From the NCBI RefSeq assembly GCF_019399895.1, contig NC_091866.1:3455501-3519500 (forward strand): 64,000 nucleotides of DNA. The letters are read 5' to 3'. The DNA is from Cardiocondyla obscurior (Eukaryota > Arthropoda > Insecta > Hymenoptera > Formicidae). This document shows positions 36,322 to 48,374 of the stretch, in pieces (positions within the stretch are counted from its first letter, which is position 1; every line of letters starts with the position of its first letter). The notes under the pieces were generated by a model, which worked only from the letters and a program-made list of their open reading frames with translations, ran no database searches and was not told where the DNA came from. A program made the translations under genes and the position numbers.

Positions 36322-37554
36322 GTGAATAGCCCTTGCAGGCTCGAACGTGCGCCTCGTAGAGAAGACGGCGGAAGAGAAGAGGCTGCGTACGCAGATGCGT
36401 GTGCGATGCGTAATTAAATAAAAGGTCCATCAGTTACAGCGATGCTCCGAAACCGACGTTAGGCGTCGACGTGGTAGAGCACCCAAGGGAATCGACGTGC
36501 GCCGTTGAAACCAGCCAAACGCGCATGCATCATTCTCAGCATGGTAAATGCACAAGTAGCGAGTCATTGATTAGACGTCGGACACGAATGACTCAGGGAA
36601 TTGTTAGCTACTTATTGCGAGCGGAGAAATCCCTCGTCATGCGACAGATACATTTCGAAAGTAACGATTCAGCATCGTTAACGCAAAGGAAAACTATATT
36701 ACTTTTACCGAAGAAAAATTGGCTGTGTTTATTGCAATTTTTTTCTTTCTTTTTTAATTAATTTTTTTTTAATGTCTGTAAGACCGCGCATTTGAAGATG
36801 CCGCGAATATTTTTCTTAGTATCAACGATTTCTTAATAATAGTATATGTATAATATTAGCGCCGGTCCGAATGATTTGCCAAAGGTAAGCGGAGAGAGAG
36901 AGAGAGTTATCTTGCAGTTCGTAACAGTCCTTAAACAATGACATGGCCGTGTTTAAATAATGATCGCCGGCGTCGTACGATCGAGGGCGATTCGTAGAGA
37001 TCAGGTGTACCGAAGACGAAACTACCCCCCGGAAATGGATTGGATCGAATTCCAGAAGGCCCGGGGGTCGATTAGGGTGAAGCCAAACGGGAGATGCGAG
37101 AGATTTCTCGAGGAAGTGGAGAGACGTCGCCCGTCTATCTCGATTTACCGAGAGCCGTCTCTCTGTTGCTCTTTGGTCATTTTCCTCCGTCCCCGTTGAC
37201 GGTCCTCCCGGTGCGTTCAAGCGAGCACGTTCCACTTAACATTTCCATCGAATTTCTTCCGAGCCATGAACCACCGTATGAGCGTTTTTCGTCGCGTTTA
37301 CACGACTCCCTATTCTTTGATCGACTCGATTGTTTCTTAGAACGCATGGCGTACCAAGCTTATTGCCGTCCCTTTCATCTACAGATTCTTTCGATAATTT
37401 AGGTTCGGTATTTTCTTAACGAAAACTCAATTAAACGTTATTTCTACAACGCTTTATTCACTTAAGTCGTTATAATTATTATTTATTATATAAATTTATC
37501 TATTTAATCGTTAAAAAAAAAACGTGAAGATTAAAAACATTTAAATAAAACAAA
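36322..37554. other. non-coding stretch, mixed composition
   Basis: A 96-codon plus-strand frame at 36471-36761 opens with a non-ATG codon and ends in a poly-T derived Phe run; it is not called. (GA)n lies at 36892-36906, with AAAG|GTAAGC just before it (36881-36890), a donor-like site with no convincing acceptor. A 137-codon minus-strand frame (36822-37235) faces plus-strand frames in GC-rich DNA and is probably chance. It is AT-rich at 37430-37550. Confidence 0.5.
36892..36906. repeat. (GA)n microsatellite
   Basis: Fifteen bases of alternating GA. It is long enough to be a GAGA-factor type site, but no promoter is recognisable next to it. Confidence 0.85.
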
Positions 37555-37725
37555 TGTCAAGCGTTTAAAATCGTTAAGCTTAAAGAGCTTAGAAGCTTAA
37601 ACATTTAAGAAATCAGATATTCAAGAATATAGAGAAATTTGGAAACCTTTAAGTGTTTAAACGCTCAAACGTCGCAAGATCTAACAAGCCTATAACGACT
37701 TAAAGATTCGAAACTTCAAAGACGA
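37555..37725. repeat. cryptically simple region built of TTAA-centred words
   Basis: Within about 170 bases there are two AAGCTTAAA (37576-37584 and 37593-37601, 17 bases apart), GTTTAAAA near 37563, GTTTAAAC at 37655-37662, and further TTAA cores at 37574, 37605, 37649 and 37700. The units are not strictly periodic. It reads as a decayed short-unit repeat, not as a satellite in phase. Confidence 0.5.
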
Positions 37726-37899
37726 GCCGAGACAATCCTGAGCCGCTTCGTTCGCGATCAAAGCGGACTGCCTAGCATTATCTTTCGAGATGTCAAAATC
37801 AGTCCTCGGTCCTTGTATCTGGCTTCTGTCGAGCGCTTCCTATCGAAATCAAGCGCTTGCCACGATCGAGTAGCGGCCGACCCGCAAGATGAAAGACAA

Positions 37900-37918
37900 G
37901 GGTGGGCCAGGGGTTGGG
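37900..37918 (+). other. G-quadruplex motif, first of a pair
   Basis: GGG, GGG, GGGG and GGG runs with loops of 1, 3 and 2 bases (37900-37918) form a canonical four-run motif on the plus strand. Confidence 0.8.
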
Positions 37919-37943
37919 TACGCTGATGCTAGGTGGGCCGGTA

Positions 37944-37963
37944 GGGCGGGAAGGGGGGGAGGG
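37944..37963 (+). other. G-quadruplex motif, second of a pair
   Basis: GGG C GGG AA G7 A GGG forms a very compact canonical motif on the plus strand, 25 bases after the first. Short loops suggest a stable parallel quadruplex. The pair sits in a CpG-rich patch (37860-38330) with no recognisable exon. Confidence 0.85.
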
Positions 37964-40900
37964 AAGAACGGAGCAGGTATAGGTAATGTACCAAAATTGC
38001 TTTACCGCCGGTCCATTTACGGAGATGAAAAGCACTCTCTGCCAAGTACACCGGTGGCCCCGGCCAAGGGCTCCACGGCAGCCGAGAAGCGCCGCGCGCG
38101 CGTCCTTCCACCCTTACGACGTAGCCGCCCGGTAGGCGACAGGCAAGAGGGAGGGCGGAACCCTCTCCATTTCAGTTTGCAACCAACCCTTTCACCAATT
38201 TGGCGACATTGCCCGGCGTATAACTTTTGGCGTAGCACTACCGACTATGACGGCGGCGAAGCGACGTGTAATAGATTACACGTAAGTGGACTTACTACAC
38301 GAGTACACGTCGCGTAGTATGCGCTATCGCGGCCGAAGGAAATCACCCTGTAATACTGAAATTTGCGGCGAGCTTGTCGGAAGTAAGTTCCCACGTTTCC
38401 ACGTATTTACGACGAGTTTGCAATAATTAGTGATTATGTTTGCTTTGAAACGTCTATCACGTCTGGATCGTAAATGAGATTTCCTAAGATTTTCCTATTT
38501 TATATCTTAATTTTCTATATTATAAATTTTACTGACAATAGTAATTAGAAAAAAAAAAAAAAATTAAAATAAAATTATAATCGGCTTCTTTCTTAATTTA
38601 AACGATCGAGATCTTTCTCTTCGATGGTGCCGTTGAAAATAAATTTTACAAGCTAGATTAAAAAGTATTATTTTAAATTTACTTTCGCATACATAACTGC
38701 AACACAGAGTAAGCTGTGGAATTAAAATGACACTACGTGCGCGTTGCGCGAATCGAATTTTTCTCCGAAATTCCCGGCAAATTGCGCGATTTTATTAAAC
38801 AAATCGTCGCATCGGAAATCAATCGGTTACCCGAAAGAGACGGCGTCCGATAGTTACGTTTAGATTATTGCATCGCGACATTTAGCCGCGCCGTGTCGTA
38901 CAAGGGCCGTTTGTCACATAGCGAAGTCGTTAAGGGGATGCGTCTGCACCGGCTGTGCTCGTCGGTGGCGCAACGAGGAATAACTTTTGTGTACGCATCC
39001 TGTGGCTCGAGATAGCACAGGGCGCTATTGTCGGGATACACGTAAAGGGTAACGGTATTGTCCTACGTCGCTCCCTTAACTCTGTCCTCCTTCCGCGCAT
39101 TCGATAATGAAAATCGAAAGAATCAAAGCTGTTTTCGGCGAAAACAAAATATCCGACGTATAAACCTATTTATTAATTATTTTTCGGCTCTGTGCGTGAT
39201 TATTTTATTTTATTTTGGACAAGATTTTTAGATCGCACAACCCCGTTGGTATTTTAATATTAAATTTATCTCTCGGAATTATATAGGCTGAAAATCTACT
39301 TAGCATCGAATTAAAATAAATCCAGTGACAATTTTGTTGCACTTTATAAATTAATTAATACTTTGATCATATAGCTTTTTAATATTCAACGTGCAGATAA
39401 ATGAGACTTTTTTTTTTACCACACGTTGAGCTAAGTCTTTGTGTTTTTTATGTAAATAATCACTTCTTTGGATGATCTCATCGCGCAGGCTGCGTTTGAT
39501 TGCTTTTCGTTAATGCAGCTTTATGTTTTAATAACTAGATTACGTTAAATTACATTTGTTGACTCTCTACGCGTATCATAAAGCATTTTTTACGTCCCGT
39601 CCTTTTTATGTGACGCAGCGTTAGGCAGTAATTAAATCACCTTAAATACGTCGGCATATTTAGTTATAATCGTATTGCAATTCACAATCTACATGTTAAA
39701 AGCAGTTAATCGAGTCGTTTATTTCGAAAGTGGCGTTAGTCAAATTTTGAAACTAAATTTAAGCCGCGTTACGGCACAAAGTGATGTAATGTACCCTTTT
39801 TCAATTCGATGGAAAGTTTAAATTACATTACTTTGAAAATGATTGTTATCAATTATCTCGGAATATTATTGCAGAATGTAATGTAACCTATATGCTGCAA
39901 AATAACTTGTAAAAAAATTCTTTTTTTTTTTAAACATGATTATTCTGCAAAAACAAGTGATAAATGTAAATGACGTTCTAACGCATTTTTATTTACTCAT
40001 CGTTGCTCGAGAAAATACGCGTAATGCCCACGTTTACGCACATTTGTGACTACATTACGGTCATACATAAAAAAAAAAATTCTCTGAATATTTAATTTAT
40101 AAATGATAATTATCATTTTAAAGTTAATGAATCGTTAGTCCTTTTTTCTTTTTAATTTTTAATTATTTTAATACATTGCGAAATATTATTTTCTTTGTAG
40201 TTCATATAAAATTAATTAAGACAATTTTTAACACGTACATATGTAATCGATCGTACGTGCATTATGCCACGTAAATAAATGTAATTTATACCCCGGTCTT
40301 CAAGTTCCGAAAAACAACGAAATCTGACTGCAAACGTTCCGGAGGGATTAGCGTGCTTTCGTTAACCGGCGAAATATAAATTTAACATTTATCGCTCCCC
40401 GCGTTGCCGTCGAGCCTCCGACGGGACGGCTTCTTTCAAAAGGAGCACTTCGGAAGCGGCATTGAGGAAAGGTACGAGGGTGCGAGAAAGTTTGTCCGTG
40501 CGCGCGGACGATGAATGGCTGTGCAAACTCGCGGCGTCGTATCAGCCCTTCGAGCGTGGGAGTAGGATAAACCTAATTTGAAGGGTCGCGGGGCGCGATT
40601 CGTTTTTGAAGGCCCGCTCTGTACGGAGCTTGCGGCCGACCGAAGCCGAAATCCCTCGGGGGCCGCTGGTGTGATGGTGGGCTCCGCAGCCGTGATTTTC
40701 GTTATCGAGGCTACCCTCGCGCGCAACCAAGACAACGCGGCTGAACGTGACAATACCCGCCACCAAATGCATCGCGTCCGGCCCTTTCCACGCGTTGGCG
40801 CGACGTAACAAAAGCGCCGAATCCTCTTTACAAAGTGTTAAAATATAAACTTTCACGCGGCACTCTCGTAGAATTAAACGTCACCAGTTTTCCAAGCTAT

Positions 40901-43271
40901 TCCATCAGCATCGCTATTAGCGTTATTGTACAAGATGTTTCAGAAGTAATAGCGTTTCTCGTTAATGGATTAATTAAGTTTTCTTTTTCTTTTTTTTTTT
41001 TTCTTTTCTTTTTTTTACGATTAAGCGTGGGATTGTGATAAATGGCGTGAAATGGCTTTTATTCGAGATGATTTGGGGATAATTTTTACAATGCGATTTA
41101 CGAGCGATCTACGAGGGTCGGTTGCCGGTTTAAAGGTTTTCAACATTGCCATTCCGCATCTCCAAGCGATCGTGAAGATTCTTCGCTTACGCAGAATGCG
41201 GTTTTCTTTCATCGGTCTCCCGGGACCGTACCTTTCTTCTAGGGTCTTCGTGGTTTAAGGGTAGACCACGATTTCGCACTCACCCGCGTTTCGCCGAGGG
41301 TCACGGCCGATATTTCTGCTTACGGTTCTTCGGGCGGTAGTCGCGCGTGTTTTGCATTCGGGATTCTTTAGGGATTTTTCCTTTCGTCAAATAATTTAAA
41401 GTTAAGTTAGTTTATACCGATGGACATTTGCAAGAAAAAGCGTTATTCTTTCGCTCAATAATTTTTCTCACATTTTTATTACGGCCGGCGTAACTTCAAC
41501 CTCCTACGTTTTAATTGTTTTTCAAGTCTCTTGTAACTAAATGTAACGTTGGTACGAAATAATATTCAGTCTGTGTTATATTTCTCGTCTCTTTTCGTTC
41601 TTGGGAAAACAATGTAACGAGTAGAGCAATTAATTTTCGCTTTTTTTATGTTATTTTTTTCTATTATGAGGTGGTTTTTATATTACGAGATGTGTAACAA
41701 AAGATAGCGCGAGATGAGAACATCACCGTGATAGCTTTATTGCGTGATAGACATTTAAAGATTAATTCGCGGTATTCTCATGGCAATCGATGGTACGGGG
41801 GATGAGAAAAAGGGAACGAGGAAGAGAAGTAATCGGTCACGCAACTAGAAATCAGGACTCTCTCTTTCGCGCGCGCCGCGCAGGCGAGACGGAAATAAAT
41901 GAACGGATACGAGAAAGGGGCTGAGAACGATCGAGATAGACCGCGAGATCCGAGACGCACATACGATGAAAAGGGTTTATGGCGCGGACAGAATACCCGT
42001 AGACAATAGCCGAATTAATTCCTTAAGGTCTAATCGGCCTGTAATGATTCCAATCTCGGTCGTCTGCCTAAGGAATTAGCCGTAATGTTCCGAGTCGCGG
42101 AGATCAGTGGCATTCGTCGCGTAATTAACGGCAATTTGATCGATGATTTAAGGATCCTCAAATCTCGACTACAAAGCGTGATCCCTCCGTGGTCCCCTTT
42201 GTCCGAAAATTTCCCTGATTTCATCTCCTAATTATTGCGGGACTCAAGATTTAGATTAATATCTCATTGTAATGGAACGTCTCATTACAATGCGTTACAA
42301 TTAAAACTAAGCCTACGACTAGACCGATCGAGTTTCACTAAATAAAACTATAAAATAAAATATTCAAAGTAAAATTAAGCTAAATTTCTTTCTGGTGATT
42401 AAATAAAAAAAAAGATCTTATAAATGAAATCAAAGTGGACGAAGTTCGAAAATAACACGCGAGAAAACTAGAAAAATAAAATAAAAAATAGACGAGCGTT
42501 CTCTACATAATTACATCGCGTTATCCGAGGGCGAGAAGGGCGCGGACCGACGTCCTCGTCGGCTTACTCGGTTTCTACAGGATCCTACGTTCTCGTCACC
42601 TCGCCGAGGCGTTCTCGTATCCTTTCACGGAAAGCAGGCTCATTTAGCTCGACGTTCCACGACCGGTGCGGACAGAATGTACGAAGGCAGGCCGGTCAAC
42701 CAACCGCCGGCCGCCACCTACCATCGGCCTCGGCCGCGATAACCCACGGCGACAGGGCACAGCGATTAGTGTCCTAAGAGTTCTCCCTCCCCTCGGCCGA
42801 CTCTTTTCCCACTTTCGAAGAAAGAAGGAAGTTAATACGGATCCTCGTATCCCGCGGTCCTATCTTGTCTTATCTCGTCTCTTATGGCCTGGTGCCCGTG
42901 GCCACGACGGGACGTATCATCTTACTGCGTGGCTCCGGGCAAAGGCCGGGCTAAGGGAGCTTCGAGGGGAAAAATAATAACGGCGGTGAGAAGACAAGCC
43001 AGCCTTCCCCGCTGCACCCGGTTACATAGAACCACACTCCGCCGGTACACATTACGGTAATAATGCTCCGCGTCGCTCTTACTGCCTATTTTCTGCAAAA
43101 TTCTTGCATCTCTGGTCTACATTTCCGTCGCATATTTCGCGTTAAATATTGCAAAAGTTGTTTGATTCTATTTGCGCTCCCGCTGCGTCGCAGAACTAGA
43201 TTTAACAATAATATCACTCACAATAAGTAAAAATTTTTGCGAATACTTATTTATTATCTATAGAATTTTTA
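37964..43271. other. non-coding stretch, no gene recognised
   Basis: It is CpG-rich to about 38330, then AT-rich (38480-40300) with A/T runs near 38551-38564 and 39920-39931. A CpG patch at 40400-40810 carries frames on the two strands. It has a T-rich tract at 40981-41017, a purine-rich tract at 41795-41835, is A-rich at 42340-42490, and is CpG-rich at 42520-43060. No frame has a familiar motif, and strong splice-like sites (for example GTAAGT near 38285 and 38383) lack partners with an open frame. Confidence 0.5.
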
Positions 43272-43314
43272 TTTTTTTTTTTTTTTGCCTAACAATTTTT
43301 TTTTTTTTTTTTTT
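43272..43314. repeat. double poly-T tract (T15 and T19)
   Basis: T runs at 43272-43286 and 43296-43314 are separated by GCCTAACAA. Duplicated homopolymers in close tandem suggest slippage or a small duplication. Confidence 0.85.
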
Positions 43315-46300
43315 GCGAAAAGATTATTTTTCGACTCGAGCTATTCCATGACAATCGCATTAACCTTTCGTTCGCACCATTAATTATCGAACATCTTCTA
43401 CATCCTGCTGCTTATTCATGCAGTTGGCTGTATATATAATTATACCTTTACTTGCCTACGCGCGCGAGTCTCTATATTACAAATGGCAGACCGAATTACC
43501 ATCCCGATCGCTATTTTCTCGGCCGGTAGAAATTGGTAGCGTGCGCCGGTCGTCTGGCGTATAATACAGAAAGTCTACGACGCCGGTGTTTCTTCGACGT
43601 CAGACAAATTTGTCTACCGTAGGTCACGCATACGATCCGGGGAGAGATCTCGGCCGCAATATGGCCCGGCGGAGATTGTTATCTTAGAGCCAATGGATCG
43701 GTTAAGCAGCAGGTCCTTTGTGATCGAGCAACGAGGGCTCCGGTGGATGATTACAGACGAGAGGTTCGCTGAGTAGCCATCTCGATTGCACTAGTTGCCT
43801 GAACGACAATGACCCTCGTTGCCCAATGAACGGCCGTCAGCTGCCGCGGAGTAATCACTTGTCATTCGCGGCCCCGCAAGTAAGTTTTCGTTCCGTAATT
43901 ACCTCGGTTACATATGTAGGTCGCGTTTAATTTGGTTAGACCCCAAGTATGTGTATCGACACGTCTATTAATTATGCAAGCGGTCCAAATCGATAAGTAT
44001 TAGGGACGACGGGCGACCTCAAACGTTGAGGCTAATGATTATTAAATTATCCTTTTTATAATATTTTATGCGTATGAAAATTAATGACCATAACTTAATT
44101 AAGTATTTATATTATTACAATATCATCGGATGTAAATTTTGAATTAATAATCATAATAATGCGAAATTGTGCATTAAACGATTATAAATGGCTCGTGTAA
44201 TCAAACGCACAATGAAGAGTAACGAGTAATTTATTTATTAAGTATTTTTCACAATGGGGGCACAGCCGGGGTGCTCCGTTTTTACCACTGGCTGGCTGCG
44301 CCGCGATAGGGATTTTATTAACATACACAGTCACGAAGATGATCCTAAGCAGCCCCCTTGCGTTTCGTATTCACGGCCCGATACCGCACCATAATTTGCG
44401 GAAGCCGCACCACGGCCGGAACGCAAAACCGTAATTGATAACCACGCGACTCGCAAGTAAACGATGGACCCGAGTGCATCATCGAAACGCGGGATTGTAG
44501 CGGGAACCTCTGATGACGGCGAATCAAACGGCGCTCCGGGGCAACCGCAGTTCTGGACGTTTCCGTGATTGGCGCCGGGGCAAGTCGCGAGCGAGCGAGT
44601 TGCGCTCGCCCGGGGATGATGGAATTTAATAAAGAGAGTGATTACGCCGGCCGCAAATCAGCATCGAAACGCATTGACGTGACGCTGATGAATCGCAGCC
44701 AAAGCCCCGCGGCCGTGCCGCGATCAGAGCTCTCCTCTCCTCTCCGCTTCTCTCTCTCTCTCTTTCTCTCTCTCTCCCTCCCGCGGGGGTTTCGCCCGGC
44801 AAGATAAACCAATTCAATTACGCGCCCCCGTGAAACGCATCCCGCGCGGGGCTCGCGGCCCGACGCGGACGACGGTAGCAGGTACAGAAATTAAATGAAA
44901 TACTACAATGACCGAGCACGAGCTTCCGAGGGGGAGGGGGGTCGTGTGTAATAATTATACCGCGCGCACCGGTTATTATAAGCTGGTTATTATAAGCGAT
45001 GCATACGCGATACGCTCGGACGGTGAGGACTTTCCGTTGCAATTTTCACGGCACGGCGGTTTAAAATCGTCCGTCGGTTTGTACGACACGTCATAAACAA
45101 CGGGGCATTTCGTTGCCCGCGCCGCGCCGCGCCCGATCCGCGGCCACCTCCCCTCACGTCGATCCCGCGGCGCAAAGGACAAAATTTCAACCCTCTCGCA
45201 AGTGCCTCTCAATTTGCAAAATTTCGTTCTACGGATTGCTTTTTCAATGCGAATCAACCGCGTCGCTGAGTGGATCGATCTGATAGTGCGATCAATGCAC
45301 AAGCAACGTGGCATCTCATAATGACGTTGGACGTCCGACGAAGAGAAAAATGATGGCAAAGAAAAAAAAAAAAAAAAACCCTTTCTCGCGGACGAAAGAA
45401 AAAGATACTCGACGAGGAGGATAACGCGATGAATAAAGGCGTCGTTGCGCGTTATATCAACACGCATGCGAAACAACGATTAGCGGAACGTTTTAAGACT
45501 CACTGAATCACGAGAGAGCCTGAAACACGATCCAGATAAAGCGAAAATCTTGAAAAACCCGAATGAGAAGGAGAGAAGATATTTATTGCTAATTTTTCTG
45601 CGGTATGAGAATCCACGTAACGATTATCGCGGAGAGAGGTAGAAGGTAAAGAAAAAGGGGCCGGGGTATTTATTTGAAAAACTCCTCGAAATAATTGCAA
45701 CTCAGCTTGAACGTAATAATCTGAGAGTATAGTAATTGCAGCGTTAATTTTATTAAATTAACGAGCCTCTGAAAATAAAAGGTAGAAACTCGAAAATCAA
45801 CGACAACGTGGGAGAGAGTCGCAGGTACGACTGCAGCTGGCCCGAATATAAGATAAGACTCGGTTGATATCGTCCGAAGAAGTAAAAAATTATTTTGCGT
45901 CGCGCTGTAAAGGAACGAGAGAATATAATGGGGATCGAAAAAAGAAAACGTTGGAAACTCAAAAAGCAAGAAAAACAGAAATCACGGGAGTAGAAAGTGA
46001 ATACGTGGCGTATTATGTGAAATCGCGAGTATGTAGGTTCGCACATTCTTATTTTTGCGTTCTTTTTTTGCTCTTATATCGCTAGACGTATAGATTGAAA
46101 AAGTTCATGTCAAAGGGCGTACGCCGCGTATACGAGGAAGAAATACAGAGAATGAAGAGAGAATATACGGCGGAATGATCAAACGGAGGGCGTTTATATA
46201 TTTCCGATATTCCACGGATAGTCAGTAGCTCGAGAAGTGATCTTAAAAGCAGCGCGATTCCTTCTAATTTGCGAACGTTAGGTACGTACTGCTTTTTCGC

Positions 46301-48349
46301 TGCGTCGGGCACGAAAGAAGCTCGGAAGAAAAGATGATAATTACGAAGAAGCGAAGGTTTAGCTTGGCTCGTTAATAATGCACTTTTACGCATTCTAGCG
46401 AATAGCAGCCTTCATTTAATTTATGCGTAACGAATTTACAATTAACGTAAACGCCGTCCACTTAATTCAATACTAAACACACAATTCCGTTTGCCGGTAT
46501 TAACTTAGCGCGACAAAGATTGCCGCGACGAAAAAACTACGACGCGGCAAATTGAATTCGATTAAGCGCGAGAATTTTTTTACACGCATCGTTTCGCGAA
46601 TAATCTCTTCGGATGTTCGTCAAGTCCGGCGAGCGTCGCGATAGGGGCCTCAGAAATATACGCCTGTCTCATCACAAGTCTTGTTAAACGCAAAGAACCG
46701 AGGAGCCCAATGCGACATGCTTATTCGTTGGGCGGCAGATAATCGACTCGGATATTCTTCAGATTTTTTATTAAAACTCTGCGAGAAGAAGGCGCCTTCT
46801 TCGCTCTCTACTTCATCGCTGTACGAGTTGTCAAGAGAGGAGAGAAAAAAAAACGAAAGAAAAAAAAATAGAGAATGCAAAAGAGGACGACTGACTTTCA
46901 TCGATCTGCATATATTGCACTTTCCACGAAATAAAATTATACGTTTCGCATAACTGCCGTTTACGATGCAAAAAGTCGTTGCTTTGGGTACGATATAGGA
47001 TACGATAATATTTTATTACGTAAAATCGCCTACGTCCAATGTTTCGAGAGTAACGTCGCGCATCAATCAAAGAAACGTCACTGTCTCGCGATTCGGAGGC
47101 GTCTGAGAAAAAAAAAAAAAGAAAAAAAAACTCCTGTATCAGTAAGCGCGCAAATGTTTGTCGAAGATGCGGAAAAGTTTCTCTCGCTTGCTCGCTCGCG
47201 TTTAGCCGTGTTTTTATTTCTATTTGCGTCGTGTTGTTGGCGAACGTGTAGCGCCTCGAGGAGATGCATTGTACGACTGCAGTTATTTCTTCCGAGAGAA
47301 AGTCGGGATAAGATAGGATGCGGGATTTGCGGGGGAACGCGAGAGGGTAAAGGACGGAAGATAGGTTGAAAGAGGGTGGCTGCGCACGAGAAATGGAGAT
47401 ACGAGTAAGAAGTGGGTCGCTGTAAACGCTCCTTTTATTTGAATCGGTATTCTCCTTGAACTGCATTTTTGTGCAATGCCTCGCGTATTACCGATGCGAA
47501 CTAGCGGGTTCTACGCGATAGATTCGAATGACTAATTAATTTTCGACCGTTTCTTTGCCTGCATCAAAGAGGTGCGTTCATTAAAAAATACAGCTGCTTG
47601 ATCTCTTTCTTTCTGCACGTTTTATTTTAAGTAGAGAACTTATAAAAGTGTTGAATTACATTTTTTATTGTTCATTACAAATTTTACTTTTGCGTTCATT
47701 ATTAGTATTAAAAGAAGTATTAAAAGAAATGCCGAAAGAATACTATTAATTAATATTTGTCAAAATACGTACGAGCATATCGGGTTTTTTTTTTTTCTTT
47801 CTTTTTCTTTAAATCACAAAGTTATCTAAAGCCGTTCATTAGTGAAACAGATTAAATGGAAGTGACACCCGAGATAACGGAAACTTTAACGGGTTAATTA
47901 TAGCTCGCTGCATTTTCCCGAACGCGAAAACCGAACGGAGAACTTCGCTTTCCCATTAGGTGTCCGCAGCGGAGAATAGTTAGGAAATCGATCGGGATCG
48001 ATCGACGTCGCATATGAATGTTCAAACGGAGGTCGGTAGAGATGCAAGCTGCGCTATCTCGAGAAAGCCGCGAGCGTGCACATTTGGCACGTAGCTGATG
48101 TTTATCACCGACGGGTACGAAGCTTGCCGCCCGATAGGCCGTAGCGCAGAAAGAAACGCGCGTCGTTTCGGACAGGATCTGGGCGCAACGGCACGAGAAG
48201 AGAAAGAGAGCAAAGGGAGATGCATCTTCCGGAGAGGCGCAGAAGTAATGGACCGGTCGAAATCGTATGCACCGCGCCCCGGCTGACTCGTTTTCGCGCG
48301 CCGCACGTGAGTGCAGTCCGAGTCGCGAACGACATCCCGGTAATTCATG
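43315..48349. other. non-coding stretch, no gene recognised
   Basis: It is mixed at 43320-44030, AT-rich at 44030-44250, and CpG-rich at 44330-45180 with a CT microsatellite. It is purine-rich in several parts of 45330-47400, including poly-A runs at 45362-45378 and in 46840-46870 and 47108-47130. Those purine tracts give the long minus-strand Phe/Ser-rich frames, including the longest in the window (46831-47466, 211 codons). No motif or codon pattern supports a gene. Confidence 0.5.
44731..44782. repeat. CT microsatellite
   Basis: About 50 bases of TC units with CC and TT interruptions; the purest part is 44749-44778. The reverse strand is GAGA-rich. It lies in a CpG-rich patch, so a GAGA-type chromatin element is possible but not shown. 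Confidence 0.85.
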
Positions 48350-48374
48350 CCCACCCACCCCCTCCTTCCCGCCC
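48350..48374 (-). other. G-quadruplex motif on the minus strand
   Basis: Five C runs on the plus strand (48350-48352, 48354-48356, 48358-48362, 48368-48370, 48372-48374) have loops of 1, 1, 5 and 1 bases. They lie inside the CpG-rich patch that holds overlapping minus-strand frames of 167 and 205 codons. Confidence 0.75.

Noticed and set aside
46831..47466. Longest open frame, 211 codons, minus strand, with a strong acceptor-like CTCAG after a T-rich run at about 47105
   Set aside because: The frame runs through poly-A tracts on the plus strand (Phe/Ser runs), has no recognisable domain, and no donor follows the acceptor-like site at a plausible distance.
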